A DNA stretch of 53,123 bases. Origin: Actinomycetota bacterium (GTDB taxonomy: Bacteria > Actinomycetota > Actinomycetes > Streptosporangiales > Streptosporangiaceae). The translations under genes and the position numbers were made by a program. Under the pieces are notes generated by a model that was given only the letters and a program-made list of their open reading frames with translations, was not told where the DNA came from and ran no database searches. Positions 8,917 to 16,414 of this stretch are shown here, one piece after another (the stretch's first letter is position 1; every line of letters begins with the position of its first letter). The stretch spans positions 1 to 53,123 of the forward strand of contig PMSU01000066.1 in assembly GCA_003168255.1 (NCBI GenBank). The letters are read 5' to 3'.

Positions 8917-9705
8917 CTAGATCATGATGACCAGCATGTATGCCATGGTAATGCCCATTGCGATGCGGCAGCAGATCGCTAGCCGCGGCGCGATCACGAG
9001 GCGACGGGCTGAGGCAAGGCCGCGGCCGGGTACTGGTCGGCCTGCCGGGCTCCCACCGGCCGGCCCAGGGGCCGCTGCGGCCGAGCGGCCCACCGCTGGC
9101 CCGGTCGCCGCCCCCGATGCGCCGGCCGTCGCCAGCGCAGCAGCCCCGAATCTTGTGCGTCTGCTGCCGGTCTGCGCCGGGTGGTAAAGCCTGACGCCCG
9201 CGGGGTCGGTGAGACGGTCGAGATCCCGGACCGCGTAGCCGGCCAGGAGCAGCGCCAGGACGAGTGCCAGCGTCGGCAGGTGCAGCATGGCCGAGGATGA
9301 GCCGCTCATGCCGCCCATCCCTGATCCGCCGCTCGTGGCCACAGGCACCTTGAGAGCCAGGAACATGTACAGCATGGCCACGCTGTGCACCAGGTGCGGC
9401 GCGTGGCAGCCACCGGCCCAGGCGCGGGCGCCACGCCCGCGCGCCTCCCGGCCGACACGCACCGCAAACCATGCCGTCAAGACGCCGAACACCACTTCCC
9501 AAGCCTCGTCCGGGAGGGTCCTCAGGCTGGCCACCAGCATTCCCGACATGGCGATAGCCATCAGCAGATGCGCGCAGTCGGCGCTGGTGTCGGTGATCGC
9601 CTGCCGCGGGCCAGGTACGGCGGCGGCCAGCCGGGCCGCGCTCACCGCTGCTACCACGAGCATGATCGCGGCGAACGTATCCGGCAGCCAGGAAGGACCT
9701 GTCAT
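8917..9705 (-). CDS. DUF5134 family membrane protein
   Basis: A 262-residue protein with about five to six hydrophobic segments: residues about 9-30, 45-60, 70-85, 105-125, 143-160 and a last one at about 243-262. It matches DUF5134 proteins of actinobacteria in the N-terminal WLPDTFAAIMLVVAAVSAARL segment and in the conserved DCAHLLMAIAMSGMLV with His and Met in the membrane. A Met/Gly/Ser loop (GMGGMSGSSSAMLH) and a preceding GGCHAPHLVHS could bind metal. An Ala/Gly/Pro-rich cytoplasmic stretch separates the last segment. Its start overlaps the stop of the upstream gene (ATGA), so the two are translationally coupled. Given csoR downstream, a role in copper handling at the membrane is a reasonable inference; no function is established. 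Confidence 0.8.
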   Translation of the reverse strand: MTGPSWLPDTFAAIMLVVAAVSAARLAAAVPGPRQAITDTSADCAHLLMAIAMSGMLVASLRTLPDEAWEVVFGVLTAWFAVRVGREARGRGARAWAGGCHAPHLVHSVAMLYMFLALKVPVATSGGSGMGGMSGSSSAMLHLPTLALVLALLLAGYAVRDLDRLTDPAGVRLYHPAQTGSRRTRFGAAALATAGASGAATGPAVGRSAAAAPGPAGGSPAGRPVPGRGLASARRLVIAPRLAICCRIAMGITMAYMLVIMI

Positions 9706-10700
9706 GGTGCTATCCCCGCGCTGGCCGGGGAATGATCCGCTGGGTGCGGCATGACCGCGGCACCGCCCGGCCAGTAGGCCAGCGCGAGCAGCGCCAGCAA
9801 CAGCCCGGAATTAGGGTCGGTCGCCCCCCCGGCGAGGATGCCGCCCAGGTCCTGTCCCACCACCCAGATGATCAGCGACACCACGACAGCCAGCAGCACG
9901 GTCGCGCGGACCGCTGGCTCCGGCAGGAAAACGCCCACCGCGATTGCGGCGAGCACCGCGGCGAGCACGATCGATGCCGTCAGGCCCCGATGCGCGAGGA
10001 CGTCCGCGCCACCGCGGTTGATCGAGGCGAGCCAGCCGGGCTCGCCGGATGCCATTGCGGCCACCATGTCGTGCAAGCCCTGACCGGTGCGGTTGGCGGC
10101 GGTGACCGCGAAGTAGGCCAGACTGCCCCACAGCACCAGCCACAGTGCCCTGGCTGCCCGCACGCCTACCTGGCGGGCGGCCACGAATGCCGGGAGCGGG
10201 CGGTTGGCGCCGGACGGCCACAGCAGCACCGCCAGCAGTGCGTAGATGATCACACCGCCCGGCGCGCCGTTCACCGGGCTCGCGGTTCCGGCCAGCACCC
10301 CGCCCAGCCCCTCGCCGAACCACCAGACCGCGGCCGACCACACGATGGACGCGGCCAGCGCGGGGCGCAGCGTGGGACGCCACGCGATCCCGAGTCCCAG
10401 CAGCAGCTGGATAGTGGCGAATGCCGTGTTAGTGCTGACCAGGTGATGTTCGACTATGCCGGCGGCCCACGTGATCGGCTCGGCGATCCACGCCGGATTT
10501 CCCGGCGCCGTGGCGGCGAGCATCTGTCCGAACGCCTTGGAGAACATGACGGACTGGTACTGGAGCACGCCGTCCAGCAGCCAGATGGCGGCCAGCCCGA
10601 GCTGTAGCCATCGCCGTGCATCCGGCGCTGCCCAGGGTGCCATGGCGCCGTCCCGGCGGGCCAGCGCGGGGGGCCTTGCCGCCGCCGTGCCTTCACTCAT
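9702..10700 (-). CDS. Polytopic membrane protein with internally repeated halves (copper-operon associated)
   Basis: A 332-residue integral membrane protein with roughly eight to nine hydrophobic segments and no family I can name with certainty. The two halves look related: GEGLGGVLAGTASPVNG followed by LLAVLLWPSGA in the first half, and GQDLGGILAGGATDPNSG followed by LLALAYWPGGA in the second. The first half also carries DGVLQYQSVMFSKAFGQML and a conserved-looking WAAGIVEHHLVSTNTAFA with paired His. The start is the ATG at 10700, with GGGAG just upstream; an in-frame GTG at 10712 is the alternative. It is the first gene of the operon with DUF5134 and csoR, and its end overlaps the next start by 4 bp. 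A membrane partner in copper response is likely but unproven. Confidence 0.75.
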   Translation of the reverse strand: MSEGTAAARPPALARRDGAMAPWAAPDARRWLQLGLAAIWLLDGVLQYQSVMFSKAFGQMLAATAPGNPAWIAEPITWAAGIVEHHLVSTNTAFATIQLLLGLGIAWRPTLRPALAASIVWSAAVWWFGEGLGGVLAGTASPVNGAPGGVIIYALLAVLLWPSGANRPLPAFVAARQVGVRAARALWLVLWGSLAYFAVTAANRTGQGLHDMVAAMASGEPGWLASINRGGADVLAHRGLTASIVLAAVLAAIAVGVFLPEPAVRATVLLAVVVSLIIWVVGQDLGGILAGGATDPNSGLLLALLALAYWPGGAAVMPHPADHSPASAGIAP

Positions 10701-10892
10701 GCCGGCTCCCACTCGTCTGTCGAGCCATTATTTAAATGACCAAGCGATGCCTGGTGACCGGACTGGAATCAGAGCTATTCATAACATTACGTCGTTAGTC
10801 TGCAACTTATCAAATTATATGTACAACCAGGTCATGACCAGGCAAGATGTGCTTCCCTAACCACATGCGGGCTCATGCTGAAACCCGGCGGT

Positions 10893-10952
10893 AAACCCTC
10901 TGCGGGTATGCCGGAAACCCCCCACGGGTATTCCGGTACGGGGGAGGGGTAT
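10893..10952. promoter_or_regulatory. Tandem CsoR-like GC-tract sites
   Basis: Two near-identical 22-bp units, AAACCC-5-CGGGTAT-NCCGG (10893-10914 and 10915-10936), are followed by a half-matching third with GGGGTAT at 10946-10952. GGGTAT occurs at 10904, 10926 and 10947, a spacing of 22 and 21 bp, about two helical turns. The C-tract/G-tract dyads ending in GGGTAT resemble operators of CsoR-type repressors. They lie about 190-250 bp upstream of the operon that contains csoR, beyond an AT-rich stretch (10721-10830) that probably holds the promoter. The assignment is inference from resemblance. Confidence 0.5.
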
Positions 10953-11044
10953 AGCGCATTACTGGCGGGACGCGGCTGCCAGCGCCGGACGCGCGGACGG
11001 GATCGGCGGGAATACCGCGCCGGAACCTGGCTTTTACACTCCGC

Positions 11045-11601
11045 GTGAGAGCAGGCGGCGCACTGGACCCGGATCGGCTGGTTGCCATCGACGTCCACGT
11101 GCATGTGGAGTCAGACGGCCACGGTCATCACTCGCTGGATGACGAGCTGCTCGCCGCGTCGGCGGCATACTTCAAGCCTGGCGCCGAGCGCACCTCGACG
11201 GTTGACCAGATCGCCGCCTATTACCGCGAGCGCCAGCTGGGCGCGGTGGTGTTCACTGTGGACGCGACCACGGCGACCGGGCACCCGGCGCTGCCGGCGA
11301 GGAGATAGCCGACGCGGCCGCCGCCCATCGCGATGTGCTGATCCCGTTCGGCTCGGTAGACCCGCTGACCGGGCAGGCGGCGGTGGACCGTGTGCGCCGC
11401 CTCGTCGCCGGTCACCGAGTGCGCGGATTCAAGCTTCATCCAAGCCTCCAGGGATTCACGCCGAACGACCGCAGCTTCTACCCGCTGCTCACGCCAGACA
11501 GGTGGCTGGCCGACTTCGGGGCGCTCGACATCAAGCCAGCCGTCCGCCCCAAGATCCTCAAGGACAACGCCGTGCGGCTGCTCGGGCTGGCCAGCGCCTG
11601 A
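11045..11601 (+). pseudogene. Amidohydrolase (TIM-barrel metal hydrolase), frameshifted and internally deleted
   Basis: The 5' part from the GTG at 11045 keeps the metal motif IDVHVHVE and continues to GHPALP, where the frame ends at a TAG near 11308. The match resumes in another frame at GEEIADAAAAHRDVLIPFGSVDP and runs to the stop at 11601. A second lesion is silent in frame: FKLHPSLQGFTPNDRSFYPL is joined directly to LTPDRWLADFGALDIKP, whereas family members have some 80 residues between these blocks with the second set of metal ligands and the HTG motif. Both the frameshift and the missing core make activity impossible. The C-terminal end lies 4 bp from the convergent L,D-transpeptidase gene. 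Confidence 0.75.
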
Positions 11602-11605
11602 TGCC

Positions 11606-12430
11606 TCAGCGGCGGATGTACACCGGTATCCCGTTCCTGGGCACCAGGCCGGGGAAGATGTTGGCGACGTCCATCGGGATCCGGACGCAGCCGTGCGAGA
11701 CCGGCTGCAACGGCACCTCGGTATCGCCGTGAATGGCAAATCCGCCGTCGAAGAAGACCGGGTTGTACAGCAGCCCGAGGGGTGCCACGTGCCAGCCGCG
11801 ATCCCGCGACAGAGTGTGGAAGTTCCCGGTCGGCGTGACCGCGTAGCCGCAGGAGCCTGACACGCAGTAGTAGTACCCGCCACCGGACGAGACGTGGCTG
11901 ATCAGCACGATCCGCTTGTCGTGGTAGACGTAGAGCACCTCGTGCCGCAGGTCCACCTCCACCCGGAGCGCGGCACCGTTCCTGATCAGCGGCTGCGGCG
12001 TGCGGGGGTGGGCAAGCCGCCAGTTCATCCAGTTGCCGACTTCGCCGCTGGTCGGGATTCGCTGCACCTCCTGGAACGCCCAGACCGCCTCGAGCGTGTC
12101 GATGGCGAAATTTCCGTCGCGCGGACCCGGGTAGTACGTGAGTTGCGCCAGCCGGTCCTGCAAGCGCCTGACGTCCGCGCCGTGCATGCCGTACTTGAGC
12201 GTCCGCTTGGCCGGCACGTAGCCGGGAGCTGCCGTCTTCGCGGGAGTTGCCGTCTTCGCGGGCGCGTGCACGCCCGGCTGCACCATCGCGGACCTGGCCG
12301 GCTGCACCGTCGCGGCTGCCGCCGCGATCCCGGTCAGCGCCGCGGCACCGGTCACCGCCGTGGCGACCACTGCCACAGCGGCGAAGCCGCTCGCCCATCT
12401 GCCTGCCGACTTACCCACAACCTGCTTCAT
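11606..12430 (-). CDS. L,D-transpeptidase with peptidoglycan-binding domain
   Basis: A 274-residue exported protein. Residues about 10-38 form a signal or anchor segment. A Thr/Ala/Pro linker follows, then a PG_binding_1 domain (about 75-130, LKYGMHGADVRRLQDRLAQL). The C-terminal YkuD domain (about 150-274) contains HGDTEVPLQPVSHGCVRI with catalytic Cys248 and the partner His246. It would cross-link peptidoglycan 3-3 or attach proteins to the wall outside the membrane. A Cys pair in CVSGSCG may form a disulfide. The ATG at 12430 follows a G-rich stretch (GGGCTCGGG). It converges on the amidohydrolase pseudogene. Confidence 0.9.
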   Translation of the reverse strand: MKQVVGKSAGRWASGFAAVAVVATAVTGAAALTGIAAAAATVQPARSAMVQPGVHAPAKTATPAKTAAPGYVPAKRTLKYGMHGADVRRLQDRLAQLTYYPGPRDGNFAIDTLEAVWAFQEVQRIPTSGEVGNWMNWRLAHPRTPQPLIRNGAALRVEVDLRHEVLYVYHDKRIVLISHVSSGGGYYYCVSGSCGYAVTPTGNFHTLSRDRGWHVAPLGLLYNPVFFDGGFAIHGDTEVPLQPVSHGCVRIPMDVANIFPGLVPRNGIPVYIRR

Positions 12431-12885
12431 CCCGAGCCCCCCTCAGCCCAGCCTCGCCGGCCGGCCGTCTGGCAACGGCATTGCCCGGCCTGTCAGCCCC
12501 GGTAGCGAGCAACTGGTCCCGACCGCGGTCTTACCCCCGCCTCCGATGTCCTATCACGGAGAGTGACACATCGACACGCTGGGTAGGAACTACCACGCGG
12601 CGAGTCGCTGTAATCGTTCGACAGTTAGTTGACTTAACTGATCGGAATTAACTAAATTCAGCTAGCAGCATGCTGATATCCGCGCTGATGGACATCCACC
12701 CGCAAGGCAGGCGTACGTGCCGTTGTCATCCTGGCTTGCGTTCGGCAGGATCATGATCGTGGTATCGGCGGGCTGCGGAGTCGACCGGGGGCACCAGATG
12801 CCGGCCTTGCTGCTGCCGCGCGAGCCCGGCATACAGGTTCTCGTCCAGAGAGGCACGAGCGACCGGCTGAGTTAGGAGAGCTTTG
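12431..12885. other. Intergenic region (455 bp) with an AT-rich promoter-like stretch
   Basis: No convincing gene was seen. Most of the stretch is GC-rich, but 12620-12662 is AT-rich. It contains TTGACT (12629-12634) and, 18 bp later, TAAATT (12653-12658), a possible promoter for the selenium-binding-protein gene with a leader of about 220 nt. CAGTTA and TAACTG (12622-12640) form an inverted repeat over the -35 element, which could be an operator. Confidence 0.4.
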
Positions 12886-14304
12886 ATGAGTTCCTCGGGT
12901 CTTGACCCTACGTTTTACCGCTCGCCGGGCGATGCCGCGGCGGCGCCGGCCGAGAAGCTGGCCTATGTCGCGGCCTTTTCCCGGCCGGCCGACAAGCCCG
13001 ACGCGATCGCCGTGGTCGATGTCGACCCGTCCTCGGGTAGCTATGGCACGGTGATCGGCTTCACCGAACTCCCCGGCTCGGGTGACGAACTGCATCATTT
13101 TGGCTGGAACATCTGCTCAAGCGCGCTGTGCCACGGGGACCACGCTATGCACGCGGAGCGGCGTTACCTTGTCGTTCCTGGTATCAGGTCCTCCCGGACT
13201 TACATACTCGACACCAAGGAGAACCCCACCTCGCCGCCGATCGTGAAGGTGGTCGAGGCCGAGGAGCTGGCCAAGAACGCTGGCTACTCGCGCCCGCACA
13301 CTGTGCACTGCGGCCCGGGCGGCCTGTACATGTCCTGCCTCGGCGGTGCCAACGGAGAGGAAGGACCAGGCGGGGTCGCGCTGCTTGATCACGACTCGTT
13401 CGAGGTAACCGGCCGGTGGGAGCGCGAACGCGGCGATCAGTACCTCGCCTACGACCTGTGGTGGCACCTCTCGCAGGACGTCGCCGTCACGTCCGAGTGG
13501 GGCACCCCGTCGATGATCGAGGACGGCGTCGTTCCCGAGCTGCTCCTCGGCCGCAAGTACGGTCACCAGATCCATTTCTGGGATCTGGGCAAGGGCCAGC
13601 ACCTCCAGACCGTGGACCTGGGCGACCAGTACCAGATGGCGCTCGAGCTGCGGCCGGCCCACGACCCGACCAAGAAGTACGGCTTCCTCGGCGTGGTCGT
13701 GAGTGTAGAGGACCTGTCGGCATCGATCTGGCTGTGGCACGAGGACCCGGCGGCATCCGGTGACGCCCGGTGGGCCGCGACCAAGGTCATCACGATCCCG
13801 GCCGAGCCCGCGGCTGTCGAGCAGCTGCCTCCGCTGCTACAGGGCTTCGGTGCGGTGCCGCCGCTGGTCACCGACATCGACCTGTCGGTGGACGACCGTT
13901 TCCTCTACGTCTCCTGCTTCGGGACCGGCGAGATGAAGCAGTTCGATGTCACTGATCCGTTCCACCCGCGCGAGACCGGGTCGGTGCGGATCGGCGGCAT
14001 CGTGGGGCAGGTCCCGCACCCGTCGCGGCCGGACCAGCCGCTGCGCGGCGGCCCGCAGATGGTCGAGGTGAGCCGGGACGGCGAGCGGGTGTACTTCACC
14101 AACTCGCTGTACGGGGCATGGGATGACCAGTTCTACCCCGAGGGGGTGGGCGCGTGGATGGCCAAGCTCGACGTGGCCAGCGGCGGCGGGATCTCGCTGG
14201 ACGAGCGGTTCTTCCCCGAAGGCGACGCGTTCCGCGGCCGTCGGGTGCACCAGGTCAGGCTCCAGGGTGGCGACGCGTCCAGCGACTCGTACTGCTACCC
14301 GTAA
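12886..14304 (+). CDS. Selenium-binding protein / methanethiol oxidase (SBP56) family
   Basis: A 472-residue beta-propeller protein of the SBP56 family. Conserved blocks are present: WNICSSALCHGDHAMHAERRYL near residue 70, which holds the Cys and His residues implicated in copper and selenium binding, RPHTVHCGPGG, DLWWHL, GHQIHFWDL and HPSRPDQPLRGGPQM. Characterised bacterial members oxidise methanethiol to formaldehyde, H2S and H2O2 with copper; human SELENBP1 does the same. The ATG at 12886 has GGAGAG five bases upstream. No signal peptide is seen. A beta-carbonic anhydrase starts 52 bp downstream and probably shares the transcript, suggesting a link to volatile sulfur or one-carbon metabolism. 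The substrate here is inferred from the family. Confidence 0.9.
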   Translation: MSSSGLDPTFYRSPGDAAAAPAEKLAYVAAFSRPADKPDAIAVVDVDPSSGSYGTVIGFTELPGSGDELHHFGWNICSSALCHGDHAMHAERRYLVVPGIRSSRTYILDTKENPTSPPIVKVVEAEELAKNAGYSRPHTVHCGPGGLYMSCLGGANGEEGPGGVALLDHDSFEVTGRWERERGDQYLAYDLWWHLSQDVAVTSEWGTPSMIEDGVVPELLLGRKYGHQIHFWDLGKGQHLQTVDLGDQYQMALELRPAHDPTKKYGFLGVVVSVEDLSASIWLWHEDPAASGDARWAATKVITIPAEPAAVEQLPPLLQGFGAVPPLVTDIDLSVDDRFLYVSCFGTGEMKQFDVTDPFHPRETGSVRIGGIVGQVPHPSRPDQPLRGGPQMVEVSRDGERVYFTNSLYGAWDDQFYPEGVGAWMAKLDVASGGGISLDERFFPEGDAFRGRRVHQVRLQGGDASSDSYCYP

Positions 14305-14356
14305 TCCGAGCGTCGTCACACTGCTAAGTATCTGAAACCAAATCAGAAGGGGAAAC

Positions 14357-14845
14357 ATGAGCGCCACCGATGAATACCTGGAGAACAACGAGCGCTACGC
14401 GGCCGGATTCAGTGGCCAGCTGCCGCTGCCGCCGGCCAAGGGCACCGCGGTGGTCGCCTGCATGGATGCCAGGCTCAACGTCTACGCCATCCTCGGGCTG
14501 GCCGAGGGCGAGTCGCATGTCATCCGCAATGCCGGCGGCGTGGTCACCGACGACGAGATCCGCTCGCTCGCCATCAGCCAGCGGCTGCTCGGCACCCGCG
14601 AGATCATCCTGATCCATCACACCGACTGCGGGATGCTCACGTTCACCGATGACGGCTTCAAGGGCAGCATCCAAGAGGAGACCGGCATCAAGCCGGCCTG
14701 GTCGGCGGAGGCATTCTCTGATCTCGACACCGACGTCCGCCAGTCCATCGCGCGGATCAAGGCCAGTCCCTTTATCCCGCACACCGACCAGGTCCGCGGC
14801 TTCGTGTTCGACGTCGCGACCGGTCGGCTCAACGAGGTGAAGTAG
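14357..14845 (+). CDS. canA: Beta-carbonic anhydrase, small Rv1284-like (class D) type
   Basis: A 162-residue beta-class carbonic anhydrase. The zinc ligands are Cys35 (CMDARL, with Asp37 and Arg39 as the catalytic dyad), His88 and Cys91 (HHTDCGM). Segments such as SHVIRNAGG, SLAISQRLLGTREIILIHHTDCGM and GFVFDVATGRLNEV resemble M. tuberculosis Rv1284 (CanA) closely. The ATG at 14357 follows AAGGGGAAAC. The enzyme would interconvert CO2 and bicarbonate in the cytoplasm. Class D relatives include the carbonyl sulfide hydrolase of Thiobacillus, so COS hydrolysis is an alternative activity, made more interesting by the SBP56 gene upstream. The name follows the mycobacterial homologue. Confidence 0.9.
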   Translation: MSATDEYLENNERYAAGFSGQLPLPPAKGTAVVACMDARLNVYAILGLAEGESHVIRNAGGVVTDDEIRSLAISQRLLGTREIILIHHTDCGMLTFTDDGFKGSIQEETGIKPAWSAEAFSDLDTDVRQSIARIKASPFIPHTDQVRGFVFDVATGRLNEVK

Positions 14846-14868
14846 CCGTCTTACCCGAGGTCACCGCG

Positions 14869-14898
14869 GGGGTTCCCTGGCGCTGTCCAGGGAGCCCC
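14869..14898 (+). terminator. Stem-loop after the carbonic anhydrase gene
   Basis: A 12-bp stem with one G-T wobble (GGGGTTCCCTGG and CCAGGGAGCCCC) encloses a 6-base loop, 23 bp after the stop codon. There is no T-tract. It probably ends the two-gene transcript. Confidence 0.5.
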
Positions 14899-15039
14899 TG
14901 CTGGCCTGGTGCCTCCCGGCGCCCCGCGTGGTGGTCGGCCGTATCGGTGATCGGCGGCGGCCCCGGTGGTAGGCTCGGCTGCCTCGCCAGGCCGGCCATT
15001 CGGCCCCGGCGCATTCCGCGACAGATCTAGGATCGATGC

Positions 15040-15855
15040 ATGGAGTTCGAGGAAGCAGCCAGGATCGTGGAAGAGGTTCCGCCTCCTCACATACCCGCCA
15101 GTCGCGGTCAGCTGCTTTACGAACATATAAGGAAAAACAGACCCGAGAATCTGCTGGAGCTCGGCACCGCGCGAGGTGGCTCGGCTGTGTTTCTGGCCTC
15201 CGCGCTTGAGGCTAACGGGACGGGTCACCTGACAACCGTTGACTCAACTCGGTGGCACTGGAAAGATCCGACGCCGCAGGAAGTCCTTGAGAAGGCGGGC
15301 CTCAGCCATCGGGTCACTTTCGATAAGCATTTCTCCACCTATACCTGGTTCCTGAAGGCGGAGATCGAGAAGTGCCTGAATGACGACGGATCGGTGCGGC
15401 CAGAGTACGACTTCATCTTTCTCGATGGCGCCAAGAACTGGAGCACGGACGGCATTGCCGTCGTGACCATGGAGAAACTGCTCAAGCCCGGCGGCTGGCT
15501 GCTACTGGATGATCTTGGCTGGAACTACGAGAAGCACGCCGCGGATACGCCCTTCCATTACGAGATCGAGATAGCCAAGCTTTCCCCTGAGGAAAGATCA
15601 GAGCCGCACCTGCGCAGGATCTTTGACCTGCTCATACGGACGAACCCGGTATTCGATCAGTTCGTGATCCAGGACGGCTGGTGGGGCTGGGCGCGGAAGT
15701 CGCCAGACGCCGGCCAGCTCGCCAGCGGCGGAGTCCTGTCCGGGAGGGCGACGGACAAGGTCGGCGGAGCGTCTTCGCTCCGGCGATACGCGGGGAAGGC
15801 CAGGCGCGGACTGCGCGACCCGCGCCGCGCCGCGGCCCGGCTGACCGGCCGCTGA
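15040..15855 (+). CDS. Class I SAM-dependent methyltransferase (Methyltransf_24-like)
   Basis: A 271-residue protein with a Rossmann methyltransferase fold. Motif I is LLELGTARGGSAVFLA (about 38-53), the acidic end of strand 2 is TTVDSTRW, motif IV is DFIFLDGAKNWS (about 126-137) and LKPGGWLLLDDLGW follows. This resembles the cephalosporin-hydroxylase/Methyltransf_24 group, which act on small molecules, sugars or glycopeptide-type products. The last 45 residues (from about 227) are basic and Ala/Arg-rich (KARRGLRDPRRAAARLTGR), an ending common in actinobacterial glycan-locus methyltransferases. It stands alone. The substrate cannot be inferred. Confidence 0.75.
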   Translation: MEFEEAARIVEEVPPPHIPASRGQLLYEHIRKNRPENLLELGTARGGSAVFLASALEANGTGHLTTVDSTRWHWKDPTPQEVLEKAGLSHRVTFDKHFSTYTWFLKAEIEKCLNDDGSVRPEYDFIFLDGAKNWSTDGIAVVTMEKLLKPGGWLLLDDLGWNYEKHAADTPFHYEIEIAKLSPEERSEPHLRRIFDLLIRTNPVFDQFVIQDGWWGWARKSPDAGQLASGGVLSGRATDKVGGASSLRRYAGKARRGLRDPRRAAARLTGR

Positions 15856-15861
15856 CGCCCG

Positions 15862-16344
15862 TCAGCCTGCTCGCTTGCCGATCAGCCGCAACGTCGATGC
15901 GAGCGTCCGCAACGTCGGGATCGTGCTCAGCAGACGCTCCGCATCCTCGGCGGGCGCGGCTTCGAGCGCGGCGTGCAGGTGCCTGCCCCACGTGGTTTCG
16001 AGAAGATCCTTGTCCCGGATAGCGGCGTCGGTCGGGTAGAGATAGGAATAGCGCCTGTCCGCCGCGTCCTGGCGCCGCGTCACGAGGCCACGGGCGGTCA
16101 GCTCCCGGACCAGCCCGCTGATGTTGCTCACCTGCTTGTCGAGCGTGACGGCCAGCTGCGCCACGGTGATGCCGGGGGTCCCCACTATGGCCCTCATGGC
16201 CTCCCAGCCCGCGGCCGGGAGGGTCGGCGGCTGGGCCTGATCGGACCGGTCGCAACGGAAGGCGTCCGAGAGGTCGTGCAGGAGTACGGCGAGCTCGCGG
16301 ACGGTCCTTTCGTCGAACGTCGGTGTCACCGGGGCGTTCTTCAC
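15862..16344 (-). CDS. MarR-like winged-helix transcriptional regulator
   Basis: A regulator of about 160 residues. The winged helix lies in the middle: WEAMRAIVGTPGITVAQLAVTL followed by the recognition helix KQVSNISGLVRELTARGLVTRR and the wing DAADRRYSYLYPTD, the usual MarR order. The C-terminal helices would form the dimer. I place the start at the GTG at 16344 because the upstream ATG at 16422 would lie inside the divergent gene. TAGAAT sits about eight bases before this GTG, so a leaderless transcript is possible; a GTG at 16329 is another option. It is divergent from an LLM oxidoreductase across a perfect palindrome, so it most likely represses both genes. Confidence 0.8.
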   Translation of the reverse strand: MKNAPVTPTFDERTVRELAVLLHDLSDAFRCDRSDQAQPPTLPAAGWEAMRAIVGTPGITVAQLAVTLDKQVSNISGLVRELTARGLVTRRQDAADRRYSYLYPTDAAIRDKDLLETTWGRHLHAALEAAPAEDAERLLSTIPTLRTLASTLRLIGKRAG

Positions 16345-16360
16345 GCAGGGAATTCTAACA

Positions 16361-16396
16361 TCAGTTATATACTTATACGTATAAGTGTTGTACTGA
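16361..16396. promoter_or_regulatory. Palindromic operator between the MarR-like and LLM genes
   Basis: A perfect 16-bp palindrome, ACTTATACGTATAAGT, occupies 16371-16386. Outer arms TCAGT (16361-16365) and ACTGA (16392-16396) share the same centre. It is AT-rich within GC-rich DNA and lies between two divergent starts, the expected place for a MarR-type dimer to block both promoters. Confidence 0.75.
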
Positions 16397-16414
16397 TGCG
16401 AAGGAAGAGTTCCC

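Noticed and set aside
9732..10607. 291-codon open frame on the + strand
   Set aside because: It is antisense to the operon's first membrane protein and has Arg/Gln/His-rich shadow composition.
10832..11104. 90-codon frame on the - strand across the CsoR-like sites
   Set aside because: It overlaps the putative operators and the start of the amidohydrolase pseudogene and shows no domain.
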